Counted from the first letter of the stretch, positions 1 to 8,467 are shown. The stretch: DNA of 34,911 nt from Haloarculaceae archaeon (GCA_018609945.1 JAHENO010000035.1:1-34911); one strand, 5' to 3'. Notes: a model not told the origin generated them from the sequence alone. Made by a program: numbers and translations.

Positions 1-122
1 GGGAGGGGCCGGCGGACCGTCCTCCGGGCGCGGAAGAGGTCCGCGGTCGGCGGCGGCGTCAGGTCGTGATACGGGAACGCTGTCGATTCGTCGGGCGACT
101 CGACGGGCTCGTATGCCGCCAT
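1..122 (-). CDS. Probable PLP-dependent threonine ammonia-lyase-like enzyme, 5' end only
   Basis: An ORF too short for the track reads leftward from an ATG at 122 and runs off the window. Its start, MAAYEPVESPDES followed by YHDLTPPPTADLFRARRTV, resembles the N-terminus of threonine dehydratase/serine racemase-type fold-II PLP enzymes, where a short helix of the form 'ADLFRARR' precedes the 'PL.RTPL' substrate segment. Only about 40 residues are visible, so no PLP lysine or glycine loop can be checked. It is divergent from the CYTH gene. The acidic composition and unbroken frame support a real gene; the enzyme name is an inference from a short match and could be wrong. Confidence 0.55.
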   Translation of the reverse strand, partial: MAAYEPVESPDESTAFPYHDLTPPPTADLFRARRTVRRPL

Positions 123-182
123 GTCTACCCGCACGGAAACCACGGTGAAAACTGTAGGCGATGTGGGACCGACGAGCAGGTC

Positions 183-190
183 ACTTTTGG
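183..190 (+). promoter_or_regulatory. Weak TATA-like element before the CYTH gene
   Basis: 'acttttgg' ends 24 nt before the ATG at 214, the spacing shared by most genes in this window. It supports starting the CYTH gene at 214 rather than at the upstream ATG at 121. Confidence 0.35.
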
Positions 191-213
191 CCGCCCCCTC
201 CCTCGGACCGGCC

Positions 214-777
214 ATGTACGAGGTGGAACTGAAGGTCCGCGCCGACCACGGGCCGGTCCGGGACCGCCTGGACGCCCTCGGCGCCCGGCACGTGGGCGCT
301 GTCGTCCAGACCGACACCTACTACGACGCCCCCCACCGCGAGTTCGCCGAAACTGACGAGGCGCTCCGGATCCGACAGGAGGTTCCAGCTGATGGGGACC
401 AGCAGGCGTACCTCACGTACAAGGGGCCGCTCGTCGACGAGCAGTCGAAGACCCGCGAGGAGGCCGAAACGGCCGTCGCAGACGGGGCGGCTGCCGCCGA
501 CATCCTCGCTGGCCTGGGGTTCGAGCCCGCCGCGACGGTCCGGAAGGAACGGGACCAGTACGCGATCGGGGAGCAGACGGTCACCCTCGACGCCGTCGAG
601 GGCCTCGGGGAGTTCGTCGAGGTGGAGACGGAGGTAGAGTCGGCCGACGAAGTCGACCCGGCACGCGAGGAGGCGACCGAACTCCTCGGTCGTCTCGGCC
701 TCGATCCGGCGGACGGGATCCGGACCTCCTACCTCGGGCTGCTGCTCGCAGGCGGGAGCGGTAATTCCCACGAGTAA
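214..777 (+). CDS. CYTH domain protein (class IV adenylate cyclase / ThTPase-like)
   Basis: A 187-residue protein of the CYTH superfamily (CyaB-type adenylate cyclases and thiamine-triphosphatases), which acts on triphosphate substrates with a divalent metal inside a beta tunnel. The hallmark N-terminal E-x-E-x-K is visible as 'YEVELKVRA', followed by the RIR motif ('ALRIRQE'), 'YLTYKGP', the 'RKERDQY' segment and the acidic 'EFVEVETEVE' strand. The track ORF begins at 121, but the ATG at 214 puts the signature motif at residues 2-8 and fits a TATA-like element 24 nt upstream, so I chose it. The cellular substrate cannot be told from sequence; cAMP synthesis and inorganic or thiamine triphosphate hydrolysis are all possible. 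Its product ends 61 nt before the SAM synthetase start. Confidence 0.88.
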   Translation: MYEVELKVRADHGPVRDRLDALGARHVGAVVQTDTYYDAPHREFAETDEALRIRQEVPADGDQQAYLTYKGPLVDEQSKTREEAETAVADGAAAADILAGLGFEPAATVRKERDQYAIGEQTVTLDAVEGLGEFVEVETEVESADEVDPAREEATELLGRLGLDPADGIRTSYLGLLLAGGSGNSHE

Positions 778-800
778 TACGTCTCGGGGGTACTGGTTTC

Positions 801-812
801 CGAAAGTTATAG
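801..812 (+). promoter_or_regulatory. BRE/TATA promoter of the SAM synthetase gene
   Basis: A purine-rich 'cgaaag' (BRE position) followed by 'ttatag' (TATA), ending 27 nt before the ATG at 839. This predicts a leaderless or near-leaderless transcript. Confidence 0.7.
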
Positions 813-838
813 ACACGGGCCTGCCGAACCCCGGACCA

Positions 839-2041
839 ATGACCGACCGGAACATCCACGTCGAGCCCGCGACGGGGCGGGCAGTCGAGGACGAGGCAGT
901 CGAGATCGTCGAGCGGAAGGGGCTGGGCCATCCCGACTCGATCTGCGACGGCGTCGCCGAGGCCGTCTCGCGGGCGCTGGCCCGGACCTACCTCGACAGG
1001 TTCGGGAAGGTGTTGCACTTCAACACCGACGAGACGCAACTGGTCGCGGGGACGGCCGCGCCGGCCTTCGGCGGCGGGGAGGTCCTCGAACCGATCTACC
1101 TGCTGATCGTCGGCCGTGCGACCAAGAGCTACGACGGCGAGCGAGTGCCGGCGGAGACGGTCGCGCTCGAAACTGCCCGCGAGTACCTGGACGAACACTT
1201 CCCGGAACTGGACGTCAGCTCGGACGTGGTGGTCGACGTGCGCCTCGGGGAGGGCAGCGGTGACCTCCAGGAGGTCTTCGGCGAGGAGGGGGCAGTCCCG
1301 ATGGCGAACGACACGAGCTACGGCGTCGGCCACGCGCCACTGACCGAGACCGAACAGATCGTCTACAACGCCGAACGCCGGCTGAACGGGGAGTACGGTG
1401 CCGAGCACCCCGAACTCGGCCAGGACATCAAGGTGATGGGCAAACGCGAGGGCGACCACATCGACGTGACTGTGGCGGCCGCGATGATCGACGCCCACGT
1501 CCACGGAATGGAGGAGTACCGCGAGGCTGTCCGGGGGGTCGAGGAATTCGTCACCGGGATGGCCCGCGAGTACACCGACCGCGAGGTCGCGGTCCACGTC
1601 AACACTGCCGACGACTACGAGGAGGGTGCGATCTATCTCACGACCACCGGAACCAGCGCCGAACAGGGCGACGACGGTTCGGTGGGCCGGGGCAACCGCG
1701 CGAACGGCCTCATCACCCCCAACCGGCCGATGAGCATGGAGGCCACGAGCGGCAAGAACCCCGTCAACCACATCGGCAAGATTTACAACCTCCTGAGCAC
1801 GGAGATCGCCGAATCCGTCGCCAGCGAGGTAGGAGGCATCCGCCAGTTGCAGGTCCGACTGCTCAGCCAGATCGGCCAGCCGATCGACAACCCGAGCGTC
1901 GCCGACGCAGCCGTCATCACGGAGGAGGGCGTCGACGTGGCCGACATCCGTCCGGAGGTCGTGGCCGCTATCGACGAGCAACTGGCCGGCGTGACCGACC
2001 TCACCGAGCGAGTCATCGAGGACGAACTCTCGACGTTCTGA
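839..2041 (+). CDS. mat: S-adenosylmethionine synthetase, archaeal type
   Basis: A 400-residue archaeal methionine adenosyltransferase, which makes S-adenosylmethionine from methionine and ATP in the cytoplasm. The sequence matches the archaeal-specific family rather than bacterial MetK. Visible landmarks are '[15 protein letters not shown]' near residue 30, the '[10 protein letters not shown]' segment, '[15 protein letters not shown]', '[35 protein letters not shown]' around residues 280-320 and a 'QIGQPIDNP' segment. The length is normal for the family. The ATG at 839 is supported by a good TATA box 27 nt upstream. It is followed 58 nt later by thiI, which has its own TATA box, so the two genes are probably separate transcripts. 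SAM made here would feed the many methyltransferases of the cell; no special partner is nearby. Confidence 0.97.
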   Translation: MTDRNIHVEPATGRAVEDEAVEIVERKGLGHPDSICDGVAEAVSRALARTYLDRFGKVLHFNTDETQLVAGTAAPAFGGGEVLEPIYLLIVGRATKSYDGERVPAETVALETAREYLDEHFPELDVSSDVVVDVRLGEGSGDLQEVFGEEGAVPMANDTSYGVGHAPLTETEQIVYNAERRLNGEYGAEHPELGQDIKVMGKREGDHIDVTVAAAMIDAHVHGMEEYREAVRGVEEFVTGMAREYTDREVAVHVNTADDYEEGAIYLTTTGTSAEQGDDGSVGRGNRANGLITPNRPMSMEATSGKNPVNHIGKIYNLLSTEIAESVASEVGGIRQLQVRLLSQIGQPIDNPSVADAAVITEEGVDVADIRPEVVAAIDEQLAGVTDLTERVIEDELSTF

Positions 2042-2071
2042 GGTCGACCCCCCGATTGCGAGCGAAGCGCG

Positions 2072-2077
2072 TTTAAC
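2072..2077 (+). promoter_or_regulatory. TATA box of thiI
   Basis: 'tttaac' preceded by 'cgaagcgcg', ending 23 nt before the thiI ATG. Leaderless spacing. Confidence 0.6.
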
Positions 2078-2099
2078 CCACAACCGTCAACGGGGAGCC

Positions 2100-3302
2100 A
2101 TGCACCCGCCGGGGGCGGATACCGTGCTCGTCCGGCACGGCGAAATCGGGACCAAGAGCCCGCAGGTCCAGCACAAGATGGAGGGACGGCTGCGCGACAA
2201 TATCGGGGCGCTTCTCGCGGACCGCGGCCTCGACGATCCGGTCGAGCGACGGCACTCCCGGCTGTTCATCCGGACCGACGAGGAACGCGTCGAGACGGCC
2301 ACCGGGGCCGCGACGGACGCCTTCGGGGTCGTCTCGGCCAGCCCCGCGGCGAGCACCGACCCGACGCTGCCCGCCATCCGCGAGACACTCGCTGCGGCCG
2401 CCCGCGAACGCTACACCGGCGGCACGTTCGCCATCCAGGCACGCCGTGCGGGACCGGCGGACGCCCATCCGTTCTCCTCGGCAGATATCGAGGAGGCGGG
2501 GGGCACGGCCGTCTGGGAAGCCGCCGAGCGTGCGGGCGTCGAGCCCGAAGTCGACCTCGACGACCCCGACATCACGCTGTCCGTCGAGTGTCGCCCCGAC
2601 GAGGCGTTCGTCTTCCTGGAGACGCGGTCAGGTCCCGGTGGACTGCCCGTCGGGACACAGGAACCGCTGGTCGCGCTGATAAGCGGGGGTATCGACTCGC
2701 CCGTCGCAGCCTGGGAAGCGATGCGCCGTGGCTGTCCTGTCCAGCCACTGTACGTCGACCTCGGCGCGTACGGCGGCTCCGATCACCTGCTCCGGGCCGA
2801 GGCGACGGTCGCGGATCTGGGGCGGTACGCTCCCAACCTGGAGTTGACGCTGCGTGTCGCTCCCGGCGGCGAGGCCGTGGAGAGACTGGTCGGGGAGATG
2901 GACTCGGGCCGGATGGTCGGGTTGCGGCGGTTCATGTTTCGCGTGGCCGACCGCGTCGCCAGGGAGGTCGACGCCGTCGGTATCGTCACGGGCGAAGCGA
3001 TCGGACAGAAGTCCAGCCAGACCAGCGCCAACCTCCGGGTGACCGACGCAGTGACCGACCTCCCGATCCACCGGCCCCTGGTCACGATGGACAAAAGCGA
3101 GATCACCGAGCGCGCCCGGGAGATCGGAACCTTCGAGGAGGCGACGATCCCCGTCGGGTGCAACCGCGTCGCGCCCGACACACCCGCAACACGGGCGACC
3201 CGTTCGACGATCCGGGAGGCCGAACCAGACGACATCGCGGAACTGGCCGCTGAGGCTGCCGAGCGCGCGTCGCGGGTGGGACCCGATCTGACCGCCGGGT
3301 GA
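2100..3302 (+). CDS. thiI: tRNA 4-thiouridine synthase ThiI (archaeal, no rhodanese domain)
   Basis: A 400-residue ThiI, the PP-loop ATPase that adenylates U8 of tRNA for sulfur insertion to give 4-thiouridine. An N-terminal ferredoxin-like/THUMP region (roughly residues 1-165) contains 'VRHGEIGTKSPQVQHKME'. The PP-loop 'ALISGGIDSPVA' lies near residue 195, followed by the 'YVDLGAYGG' and 'GEAIGQKSSQTSANL' segments of the AANH ATPase domain. The protein ends soon after that domain, so the C-terminal rhodanese domain of E. coli ThiI is absent, as is usual in archaea; the sulfur donor must come from elsewhere. A strong inverted repeat overlaps the stop codon. The ATG at 2100 fits a TATA box 23 nt upstream. 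Confidence 0.94.
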   Translation: MHPPGADTVLVRHGEIGTKSPQVQHKMEGRLRDNIGALLADRGLDDPVERRHSRLFIRTDEERVETATGAATDAFGVVSASPAASTDPTLPAIRETLAAAARERYTGGTFAIQARRAGPADAHPFSSADIEEAGGTAVWEAAERAGVEPEVDLDDPDITLSVECRPDEAFVFLETRSGPGGLPVGTQEPLVALISGGIDSPVAAWEAMRRGCPVQPLYVDLGAYGGSDHLLRAEATVADLGRYAPNLELTLRVAPGGEAVERLVGEMDSGRMVGLRRFMFRVADRVAREVDAVGIVTGEAIGQKSSQTSANLRVTDAVTDLPIHRPLVTMDKSEITERAREIGTFEEATIPVGCNRVAPDTPATRATRSTIREAEPDDIAELAAEAAERASRVGPDLTAG

Positions 3303-3342
3303 GCGCACCCGGCGACGCGGAACGCGACCCGACTGCCGGGTG
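3293..3342 (+). terminator. Competing hairpins at the thiI stop codon
   Basis: 'cgccgggt' (3293-3300) is perfectly complementary to 'acccggcg' (3307-3314), an 8-bp stem with a 6-nt loop that includes the last bases of the TGA. The same 'cacccggc' (3306-3313) can instead pair with 'gccgggtg' at 3335-3342. No U-run follows, so whether this terminates transcription, protects the 3' end or is incidental is unknown. Confidence 0.4.
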
Positions 3343-3393
3343 ACCGAAACCGGCAAGCCGGAACCCAGCCCGGGCGAGAGCAGTCGTCGACAG

Positions 3394-3409
3394 CCGAAAC
3401 CGCTTTGGC
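3394..3409 (+). promoter_or_regulatory. Weak BRE/TATA-like element before the DUF5804-like gene
   Basis: 'cgaaac' followed by 'gctttggc', ending about 23 nt before the ATG at 3432. This supports the internal start over the track start at 3405. Confidence 0.35.
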
Positions 3410-3431
3410 CGGCGCGCGAGTGGTTTCTCGC

Positions 3432-3962
3432 ATGACGCGGGTGTGTCTCGTCGGCGACGGGGACCTCAACCTCCGGTACGAACTCCTCTCGCGCGAGACG
3501 TCCCGCGAGGCGCTGGCCACCTACGACCTCCGGGAACCCTTCGAGAACACCGTCGGCGTCGAGACGGTCAGCCTCGGCGCAGCCGTCGCGCTGCTGAACG
3601 ACCTCGACTGGTATCTGGTCCGGTTCGTCGACGAGGCGCTGGTGCTGGAACCCTCTGTCAGCGAACGGGAGTGGCTCTCCCGTGACCTTGCGACTGCCAT
3701 CCGCGACGACGAGATCGACCCCGGCGCGACCGGCCGCTTCCTCAAGGTCTACGGCGTCGAGTACCCCGACTCCGAACCGGACACCGGCCGGGACGAACCG
3801 TCGGAGGAGCAGGCGGAACCCCGGGCGGAGACTGACCGGCCACCGCGGCTCGTCGAGCCGATGTTGCTGGCGCGGACCGGCGACACGCTCCCCGAGTACG
3901 ACCTCCGGGACGTCGAGGAGACGCTCGTGGTCCGGGTCACCGAATCCGAGTTCGAGGGGTAG
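3432..3962 (+). CDS. Haloarchaeal conserved protein, DUF5804-like
   Basis: A 176-residue acidic protein beginning MTRVCLVGDGDLNLRYELLS. I recognise this as a protein seen widely in haloarchaea and believe it is the DUF5804 family; no biochemical function is known to me. The first 115 residues are well structured ('SLGAAVALLNDLDWYLVRFVD'). A low-complexity acidic linker of about 25 residues ('DSEPDTGRDEPSEEQAEPRAE') follows, and the C-terminus is a short strand-rich tail. There is no signal peptide, membrane span or catalytic motif. I placed the start at 3432 (the tenth codon of the track ORF) because of the conserved-looking N-terminus and the upstream TATA-like element. It is convergent with cysK, with only 10 nt between stops. 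Confidence 0.8.
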   Translation: MTRVCLVGDGDLNLRYELLSRETSREALATYDLREPFENTVGVETVSLGAAVALLNDLDWYLVRFVDEALVLEPSVSEREWLSRDLATAIRDDEIDPGATGRFLKVYGVEYPDSEPDTGRDEPSEEQAEPRAETDRPPRLVEPMLLARTGDTLPEYDLRDVEETLVVRVTESEFEG

Positions 3963-3972
3963 GAGAGCCCGG

Positions 3973-4884
3973 CTACTCGGCGTCGAACATCCCCGTGGAC
4001 ATGTACCGTTCCCCCGAGTCCCAGAAGACGGTCACGACGAGGGGTTCGTCTTCCCGCTCCTCGCGGAGTCGCCGTGCAACGCGTTTTGCCCCGAGCAGGG
4101 ATGCCCCGGAGGACTGCCCGACGAAGATGCCCTCCTCGCGGGCGAGGCGGCGACACTCCGCCTCGGCGGGTCCCAGCGAGACCGTCTCGACGCTATCGAG
4201 CAGGTCCACGTCGAGGTTCTCGCTGACGAACCCTGGACCCATCCCCTGGAAGTCGTCGGCGCCGGGCTCGTCGCCGGAGAGGACGGCGTTGTCTTCGGGT
4301 TCGACGGCGACGACCTCAACGTCGGGATAGGCCTCGCGGAGGCGACGACCCGTCCCGGTGATGGTGCCACCGGTGCCGACGCCGGCCACGAGCGCGTCGA
4401 CCGTGCGGTCGCCCACCTGTTCGAGAATCTCGGGGCCGGTCGTCCGGTAGTGTGCGTCGGGGTTGGCAGGGTTCTCGAACTGCCGGACCTGGACGAACCC
4501 CTCGCGTTCGTCGAGTTCGTCGGCGCGCTCGCGGGCCTCGCCGATCTCACCCTCGATGAGTTCCAGGTCGGCACCGTATGCCGTCATGATCTCTCGGCGT
4601 TCTGGGGATTTCGACTCCGGCATCACCAGCATGACGTCGTAGCCCTTCGCCGCACCGACCATCGCGAGCCCGATCCCGGTGTTGCCGCTCGTCGGTTCGA
4701 CGATGGTGTCGCCCGGAGTCAGATCGCCCGCCTCCTCGGCGGCCTCGACCATCGAGAGGGCCGGCCTGTCCTTGGCCGACCCGCCCGGGTTGAACGACTC
4801 GACCTTCGCCGCGATGGTCGTCCCCTCCGGAGCGTCGACCCTGACCAGCGGCGATCCCAGCGTTTCGAGTATGCTGTGGTCCAT
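3973..4884 (-). CDS. cysK: Cysteine synthase (O-acetylserine sulfhydrylase family)
   Basis: A 303-residue fold-type II PLP enzyme that makes cysteine from an activated serine and sulfide. The Schiff-base lysine is K38 in 'FNPGGSAKDRPAL'. The substrate loop 'TSGNTGIG' is near residues 65-72, the PLP-phosphate loop is 'GVGTGGTITG' and the C-terminal serine loop is 'GQSSGAS'. The length is normal for CysK/CysM. The track ORF starts at 4992, but the ATG at 4884 ('MDHSILETLGSPLVRV') gives the typical N-terminus and lies 23 nt from a TATA box, so I used it. The family also includes enzymes that accept O-phosphoserine; the exact donor cannot be decided here. Confidence 0.93.
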   Translation of the reverse strand: MDHSILETLGSPLVRVDAPEGTTIAAKVESFNPGGSAKDRPALSMVEAAEEAGDLTPGDTIVEPTSGNTGIGLAMVGAAKGYDVMLVMPESKSPERREIMTAYGADLELIEGEIGEARERADELDEREGFVQVRQFENPANPDAHYRTTGPEILEQVGDRTVDALVAGVGTGGTITGTGRRLREAYPDVEVVAVEPEDNAVLSGDEPGADDFQGMGPGFVSENLDVDLLDSVETVSLGPAEAECRRLAREEGIFVGQSSGASLLGAKRVARRLREEREDEPLVVTVFWDSGERYMSTGMFDAE

Positions 4885-4906
4885 TACTAGGGGTTGGCCG
4901 GCAGGG

Positions 4907-4913
4907 CTTAAAC
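4907..4913 (-). promoter_or_regulatory. TATA box of cysK
   Basis: Reads 'gtttaag' on the minus strand, 23 nt before the ATG at 4884. Leaderless spacing. Confidence 0.6.
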
Positions 4914-5027
4914 GCGGCCCGCCACCGGCAGTGCGTGCCGTCGTCCGTGACGGCCAATTCGCTCGGTGTGGTTGGTCACCGCACAAATCCAAAACGGTAA
5001 GTCCGCCTGATTGTCAAGTCTCACCAC

Positions 5028-5465
5028 ATGGGTAACGGCGCTGTGGGCGAGGTCGGCGAAAGCTATCAGGCAGCAATCCAGCACGACCTCGTCGACTTCG
5101 ACGACGACACACACCTCGTCGGCGTCGTCCGGCGTCCCACGCCGTGGTTCCACGCGACCGTGGACGAGAACCACCGGGAACTCGGCCCGCCCGAGACGTT
5201 ACTCGATGAGACCGAGGCCCGCCAGGCGGAGATCAGGACGCCGGACATCTCGGACGGACAGGCACTCGACGCCGCCTGGGAGGACGTGAACTTCGCCGAG
5301 CGGTACCGGGAGTATCTCGCCAACAGCGGCGAGGCGGCAGCAACGATCACCGCGCTCGCGGACCGCGTCCGCGACGGCGAGGACGTGGTGCTGGTCTGTT
5401 ACGAGAGCCCCGAGAAGCGGTGTCACCGCCATCTGCTGGTGGACGTGGTCGCCGACCGCGTCTGA
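5028..5465 (+). CDS. DUF488 family protein
   Basis: A 145-residue cytoplasmic protein of the DUF488 family. The C-terminal signature 'VVLVCYESPEKRCHRHLLVD' (cysteine and CHR motif near residues 125-138) is diagnostic. The N-terminal part carries a short 'PTPWFHATVDENHRELGPP' segment and the middle 'AWEDVNFAERYREYL' matches the domain core. No enzymatic role is established for the family to my knowledge; the conserved cysteines suggest redox or metal chemistry, which is inference. Its start is 143 nt from the divergent cysK start. It is followed by two inverted repeats before the aldehyde dehydrogenase gene. Confidence 0.82.
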   Translation: MGNGAVGEVGESYQAAIQHDLVDFDDDTHLVGVVRRPTPWFHATVDENHRELGPPETLLDETEARQAEIRTPDISDGQALDAAWEDVNFAERYREYLANSGEAAATITALADRVRDGEDVVLVCYESPEKRCHRHLLVDVVADRV

Positions 5466-5467
5466 CC

Positions 5468-5532
5468 GGTCGGAAACCGACCCTCAGAATGCAACGGAGC
5501 TGTTGACCCAGCGGGCGGTGCCCATCCGCCCG
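5468..5532 (+). other. Two inverted repeats between the DUF488 and aldehyde dehydrogenase genes
   Basis: 'ggtcgg-aaa-ccgacc' (5468-5482) lies just after the DUF488 stop and may be a terminator hairpin. 'cgggcgg-tgcccat-ccgcccg' (5512-5532) lies 46 nt before the next start and could be an operator or a second hairpin. Both arms are perfect. No T-run is present. Confidence 0.4.
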
Positions 5533-5577
5533 TCGAGTGTGAAAGAGGCCAAGTGTTCGACCTGCGTAGTCGGTCAC

Positions 5578-7044
5578 ATGAGCAGGACACGCTCCACAGA
5601 GCGACACGACCTCCTGGTGGGCGGCGAACGCGTCGAACCGGCAGCTGGCGAGTACGCCGAGACGGTCGATCCGGCGACGGGCGAGGCGTTCGCGGACGTG
5701 GCCGTCGCCGGGGAATCGGACGTCGACGCTGCCGTCGCGGCGGCCCGCGAGGCCTTCCCGGCCTGGCGGGATACCGACCCGGCCGAGCGCGGCCGCACAC
5801 TCTACCGCGTCGCCGAACTGATCCGGGACAACCTGGAGGACCTTGCCGAGCTGGAGACGCGCGACCAGGGCAAGCCACTCTCCCAGGCCCGGTCGGACCT
5901 CTCCAGTGCGGCACGCTATTTCGAATACTACGCCGGCGCCGCCGACAAACTCGAGGGGACGAGCGTCCCGGTCGGAACCGGGCAGGTCGATTACACCGTC
6001 CGCGAACCCTACGGGGTCTCCGCCCAGATCATTCCCTGGAACTTCCCGGGGAATCTCTTTGCACGCGGGGTCGCGCCGGCGCTGGCGGCCGGCAACACGA
6101 CCGTCGTCAAGCCCGCGCCCACGACGCCGCTGTCGGCCTACCGCCTGGCCGAACTCTGCGCCCAGGCAGGCGTCCCGGGGCCAGCGGTCAACGTCGTCTC
6201 GGGCGCCGGCGAGACCGGGGCCGCCCTGACGAACCACGAGGGCGTCGACACCATCACCTTCACTGGGAGCGTCCCCACGGGCCAGCGGGTGATGGAGGCC
6301 GCCGCCGGGAACGTGACGCCAGTCACGCTGGAACTCGGCGGGAAGAACCCGGCGATCGTCTACCCCGACGCCGACGTCGACGAGGCGGTCTCGTGGGTGG
6401 ATACGGGCATTTTCACCAACGCCGGTCAGATCTGCTCGGCCGCCGACCGTGCCATCGTCCACGAGGACGTCTACGACGAGTTCGTCGAGAAGATCGTCGA
6501 CGTCGCCGAATCGAAGGAACTGGGCCCCGGTCACGCGGACCCCGACGTGGGACCGCTCAACAGTGCCGGCCACCGCGAGAAGGTCACAGACTACATCGAG
6601 GTCGGAAAGGCCGAGGCGACGCTGGTCACGGGCGGCGGGACACCCGATCGCGAGGGCTATTTCGTCGAACCGACCGTCTTCACCGACGTCGACAACGGCA
6701 TGCGCATCGCCCAGGAGGAGATCTTCGGGCCTGTGCTGGTGGTCATTCCCTACAGCGACGACGAGGACCCCGTCGACATCGGTAACGACGTCGACTACGG
6801 CCTCGTTGCGGGCGTGTTCACCGACGACGTCCGCCGGGCCCACCGCGCCGCCCAGCGCCTCGAAGCCGGCAACGTCTACGTCAACAAGTGGTTCGGCGAC
6901 ACCAACCAGACGCCCTTCGGGGGATACAAGAAGTCGGGCATCGGCCGCGAGAAAGGACTGGCCGCGCTGGACTCGTATCTCCAGATCAAGAACGTCGCGG
7001 TCAACCTCGAATCCGGCGGTGGCGGGGATCTGCCGGGCGCCTGA
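5578..7044 (+). CDS. NAD(P)-dependent aldehyde dehydrogenase
   Basis: A 488-residue member of the aldehyde dehydrogenase superfamily, which oxidises an aldehyde to the carboxylate with NAD(P)+. The general-base glutamate is E252 in 'LELGGKNP' and the catalytic cysteine is C286 in 'NAGQICSAADR'. The cofactor segments 'IIPWNFPGN', 'VVKPAPTTPLSA' and 'FTGSVPTGQRVM' are present, as are the C-terminal 'EEIFGPVLVV' and 'PFGGYKKSGIGRE'. The length is normal. The start at 5578 (MSRTRSTERHDLLVGGE) gives the usual N-terminus; the track start at 5503 adds 25 unlikely residues. No clear TATA box was found. The closest subfamily is succinate-semialdehyde/betaine-aldehyde type, but the substrate is unknown. 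It sits beside a secreted hydrolase, an SDR and an importer, suggesting a role in catabolism. It is convergent with the cyclase gene. Confidence 0.93.
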   Translation: MSRTRSTERHDLLVGGERVEPAAGEYAETVDPATGEAFADVAVAGESDVDAAVAAAREAFPAWRDTDPAERGRTLYRVAELIRDNLEDLAELETRDQGKPLSQARSDLSSAARYFEYYAGAADKLEGTSVPVGTGQVDYTVREPYGVSAQIIPWNFPGNLFARGVAPALAAGNTTVVKPAPTTPLSAYRLAELCAQAGVPGPAVNVVSGAGETGAALTNHEGVDTITFTGSVPTGQRVMEAAAGNVTPVTLELGGKNPAIVYPDADVDEAVSWVDTGIFTNAGQICSAADRAIVHEDVYDEFVEKIVDVAESKELGPGHADPDVGPLNSAGHREKVTDYIEVGKAEATLVTGGGTPDREGYFVEPTVFTDVDNGMRIAQEEIFGPVLVVIPYSDDEDPVDIGNDVDYGLVAGVFTDDVRRAHRAAQRLEAGNVYVNKWFGDTNQTPFGGYKKSGIGREKGLAALDSYLQIKNVAVNLESGGGGDLPGA

Positions 7045-7080
7045 TCCCGTCTCCGACTATCCGACGATCACTCGCCGCGT

Positions 7081-8409
7081 TCACTCGGAGTTTCTCCCCC
7101 GACCCTCCGTGGCTCCCCGTCCCGGTTCCTCGGGACCGTCGCCGCCGGTCGCCTTCAGGACCACCGGGTTCACCGGCGTGCCGGCGCCCTGTTCGACGTT
7201 GAGTGGGCCGGCAGTGTAGAGGAACTCGTAGACGCCGTCCGCCGCACATTGTGCGGCCAGGTCCGTGAGATCGAGGATCTCGTTGATCGTGACCCCGAGG
7301 TTCCGGATGAGCGCGCCGTGCAGCGGGAACGAGTAGGTCCCGGCCAGATCCTCGCGGCCCTCATCGAGGTCGTCCTCAGTCACCTCCTGGGCGGCCCTCT
7401 CGATCCCGAGGTTGTCGGCGCCGACGACCGGGAACTCCATGTCGCGGAACCAGCGAACGAGGTCGTCGGAGTATGTCAACCCGGGTTCGTCCAGCGGCGC
7501 CCACTCGGCGTTTGGATCGCGAGCGAACTCGATCGCCCCCGTCCGGATGAGGAGGATGTCCCGCTTTCGGAGACGGACGTCCTGGGCCTCGGCGGTCGCT
7601 TTGAGGTCCTCGAGGGTGATCGCTTCCCCGAGGTCGAGCCGGTAGGGTGCCTCGTCGACCCTGTAGCGGCCGACGTCGAGCAACACGCCCCGTCCGGCGA
7701 CGCCGCTGTCGGCGACGTTGGCGATGTCGTTTTTCCCGAGTCCGAACGTCTCCGTGACCCCCTCGACCTCGATGTCGAACTCCCGGCGCGTCCTGGTCGT
7801 CGCGGCGTCGAACCCGTTGTAGAGTTGGCCGTCGTACCACGCGTGTCCGAGGGCGTCGTAGTGGGTCGTCCCCTGCAGGTAGAAGGACGTCTCGAACCTG
7901 TCGTCCGCGAAGAGGATCCCGTTGGCCGTCGAGAGCGGCGGCACTCCGTCGTCATCCCCTGCGTCAGCCACGTTGTTCCGGCGGGCGGGCGTCCGGCCTG
8001 GGAACAGTGGATCCCCCGTGTCTTTCGTCGGGAAACTGGGAGCGGTCTCGAACTGGTCCGGGAAGAACGCGTCGAAGGCGTCGCCCGTGATGGGCGTCTG
8101 GAGCGTGAACCGCTCGACGCGCTTGCGCCCGCGCTTCGTGGCCGCGTTCAACCCCGCGAACATCTCCTCGCTTCCGAGGAGGTTGATCGCGCCGAGTTCG
8201 TCGTCCTCGCCCCAGCGTCCCCAGTTTTCCTCCGCGACGACCTCCAGCAACGGCCCGATCGGTTTGGGGCCGTCACCATCGTCGGCTGCGACGGTGTCGG
8301 CACCGCCGGCGAGTGCGAGCGCCAGAGCGGCGCCACACCCGGCCATGAACCCCCGTCGGCTCGATGCGTGTTCGTTGTCATTTCCACAGCAGCGGTCCGA
8401 TCCGGTCAT
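7081..8409 (-). CDS. Secreted cyclase-family (kynurenine formamidase-like) metal hydrolase
   Basis: A 442-residue protein of the cyclase family (kynurenine formamidase/isatin hydrolase fold). The N-terminus carries a twin-arginine signal: 'SSRRGFM' at residues 16-22, a hydrophobic stretch, and a likely cleavage after 'TVAA', so it should be exported folded. The mature protein starts with the family-typical 'NWGRWGEDDELGAINLL'. The metal-site region reads 'LQGTTHYDALGHAWYDGQLYNG'; the Asp and His of the T-H-x-D-x-x-x-H core are present, while the first histidine of the classical HSGTH motif is replaced by Gln. 'VVGADNLGIE' and 'PLHGALIRNLGV' lie near the C-terminus. The ATG at 8409 was preferred over the GTG at 8421. 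The substrate is unknown; amide or lactam ring opening is the family chemistry. Confidence 0.87.
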   Translation of the reverse strand: MTGSDRCCGNDNEHASSRRGFMAGCGAALALALAGGADTVAADDGDGPKPIGPLLEVVAEENWGRWGEDDELGAINLLGSEEMFAGLNAATKRGRKRVERFTLQTPITGDAFDAFFPDQFETAPSFPTKDTGDPLFPGRTPARRNNVADAGDDDGVPPLSTANGILFADDRFETSFYLQGTTHYDALGHAWYDGQLYNGFDAATTRTRREFDIEVEGVTETFGLGKNDIANVADSGVAGRGVLLDVGRYRVDEAPYRLDLGEAITLEDLKATAEAQDVRLRKRDILLIRTGAIEFARDPNAEWAPLDEPGLTYSDDLVRWFRDMEFPVVGADNLGIERAAQEVTEDDLDEGREDLAGTYSFPLHGALIRNLGVTINEILDLTDLAAQCAADGVYEFLYTAGPLNVEQGAGTPVNPVVLKATGGDGPEEPGRGATEGRGRNSE

Positions 8410-8422
8410 GGCGAACACCACC

Positions 8423-8441
8423 GTTGAGACATGTGTCTAAC
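8423..8441. promoter_or_regulatory. Imperfect dyad upstream of the cyclase-family gene
   Basis: 'gttgagac-atgt-gtctaac': the AGAC/GTCT arms are perfect and the outer GTT/AAC bases also match, with one extra base on the left. It covers the expected TATA position (14-32 nt before the ATG at 8409), so it could be an operator. Inference only. Confidence 0.35.
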
Positions 8442-8467
8442 CCCGCATTTCGTGCCGACAGATGGAT

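Noticed and set aside
581-2083. 500-residue minus-strand ORF opposite SAM synthetase
   Set aside because: Shadow of a confidently identified gene; long antisense ORFs are common in GC-rich haloarchaeal DNA.
5347-6843. 498-residue minus-strand ORF opposite the aldehyde dehydrogenase
   Set aside because: Antisense shadow; no recognisable domain, while the plus-strand frame has all ALDH motifs.
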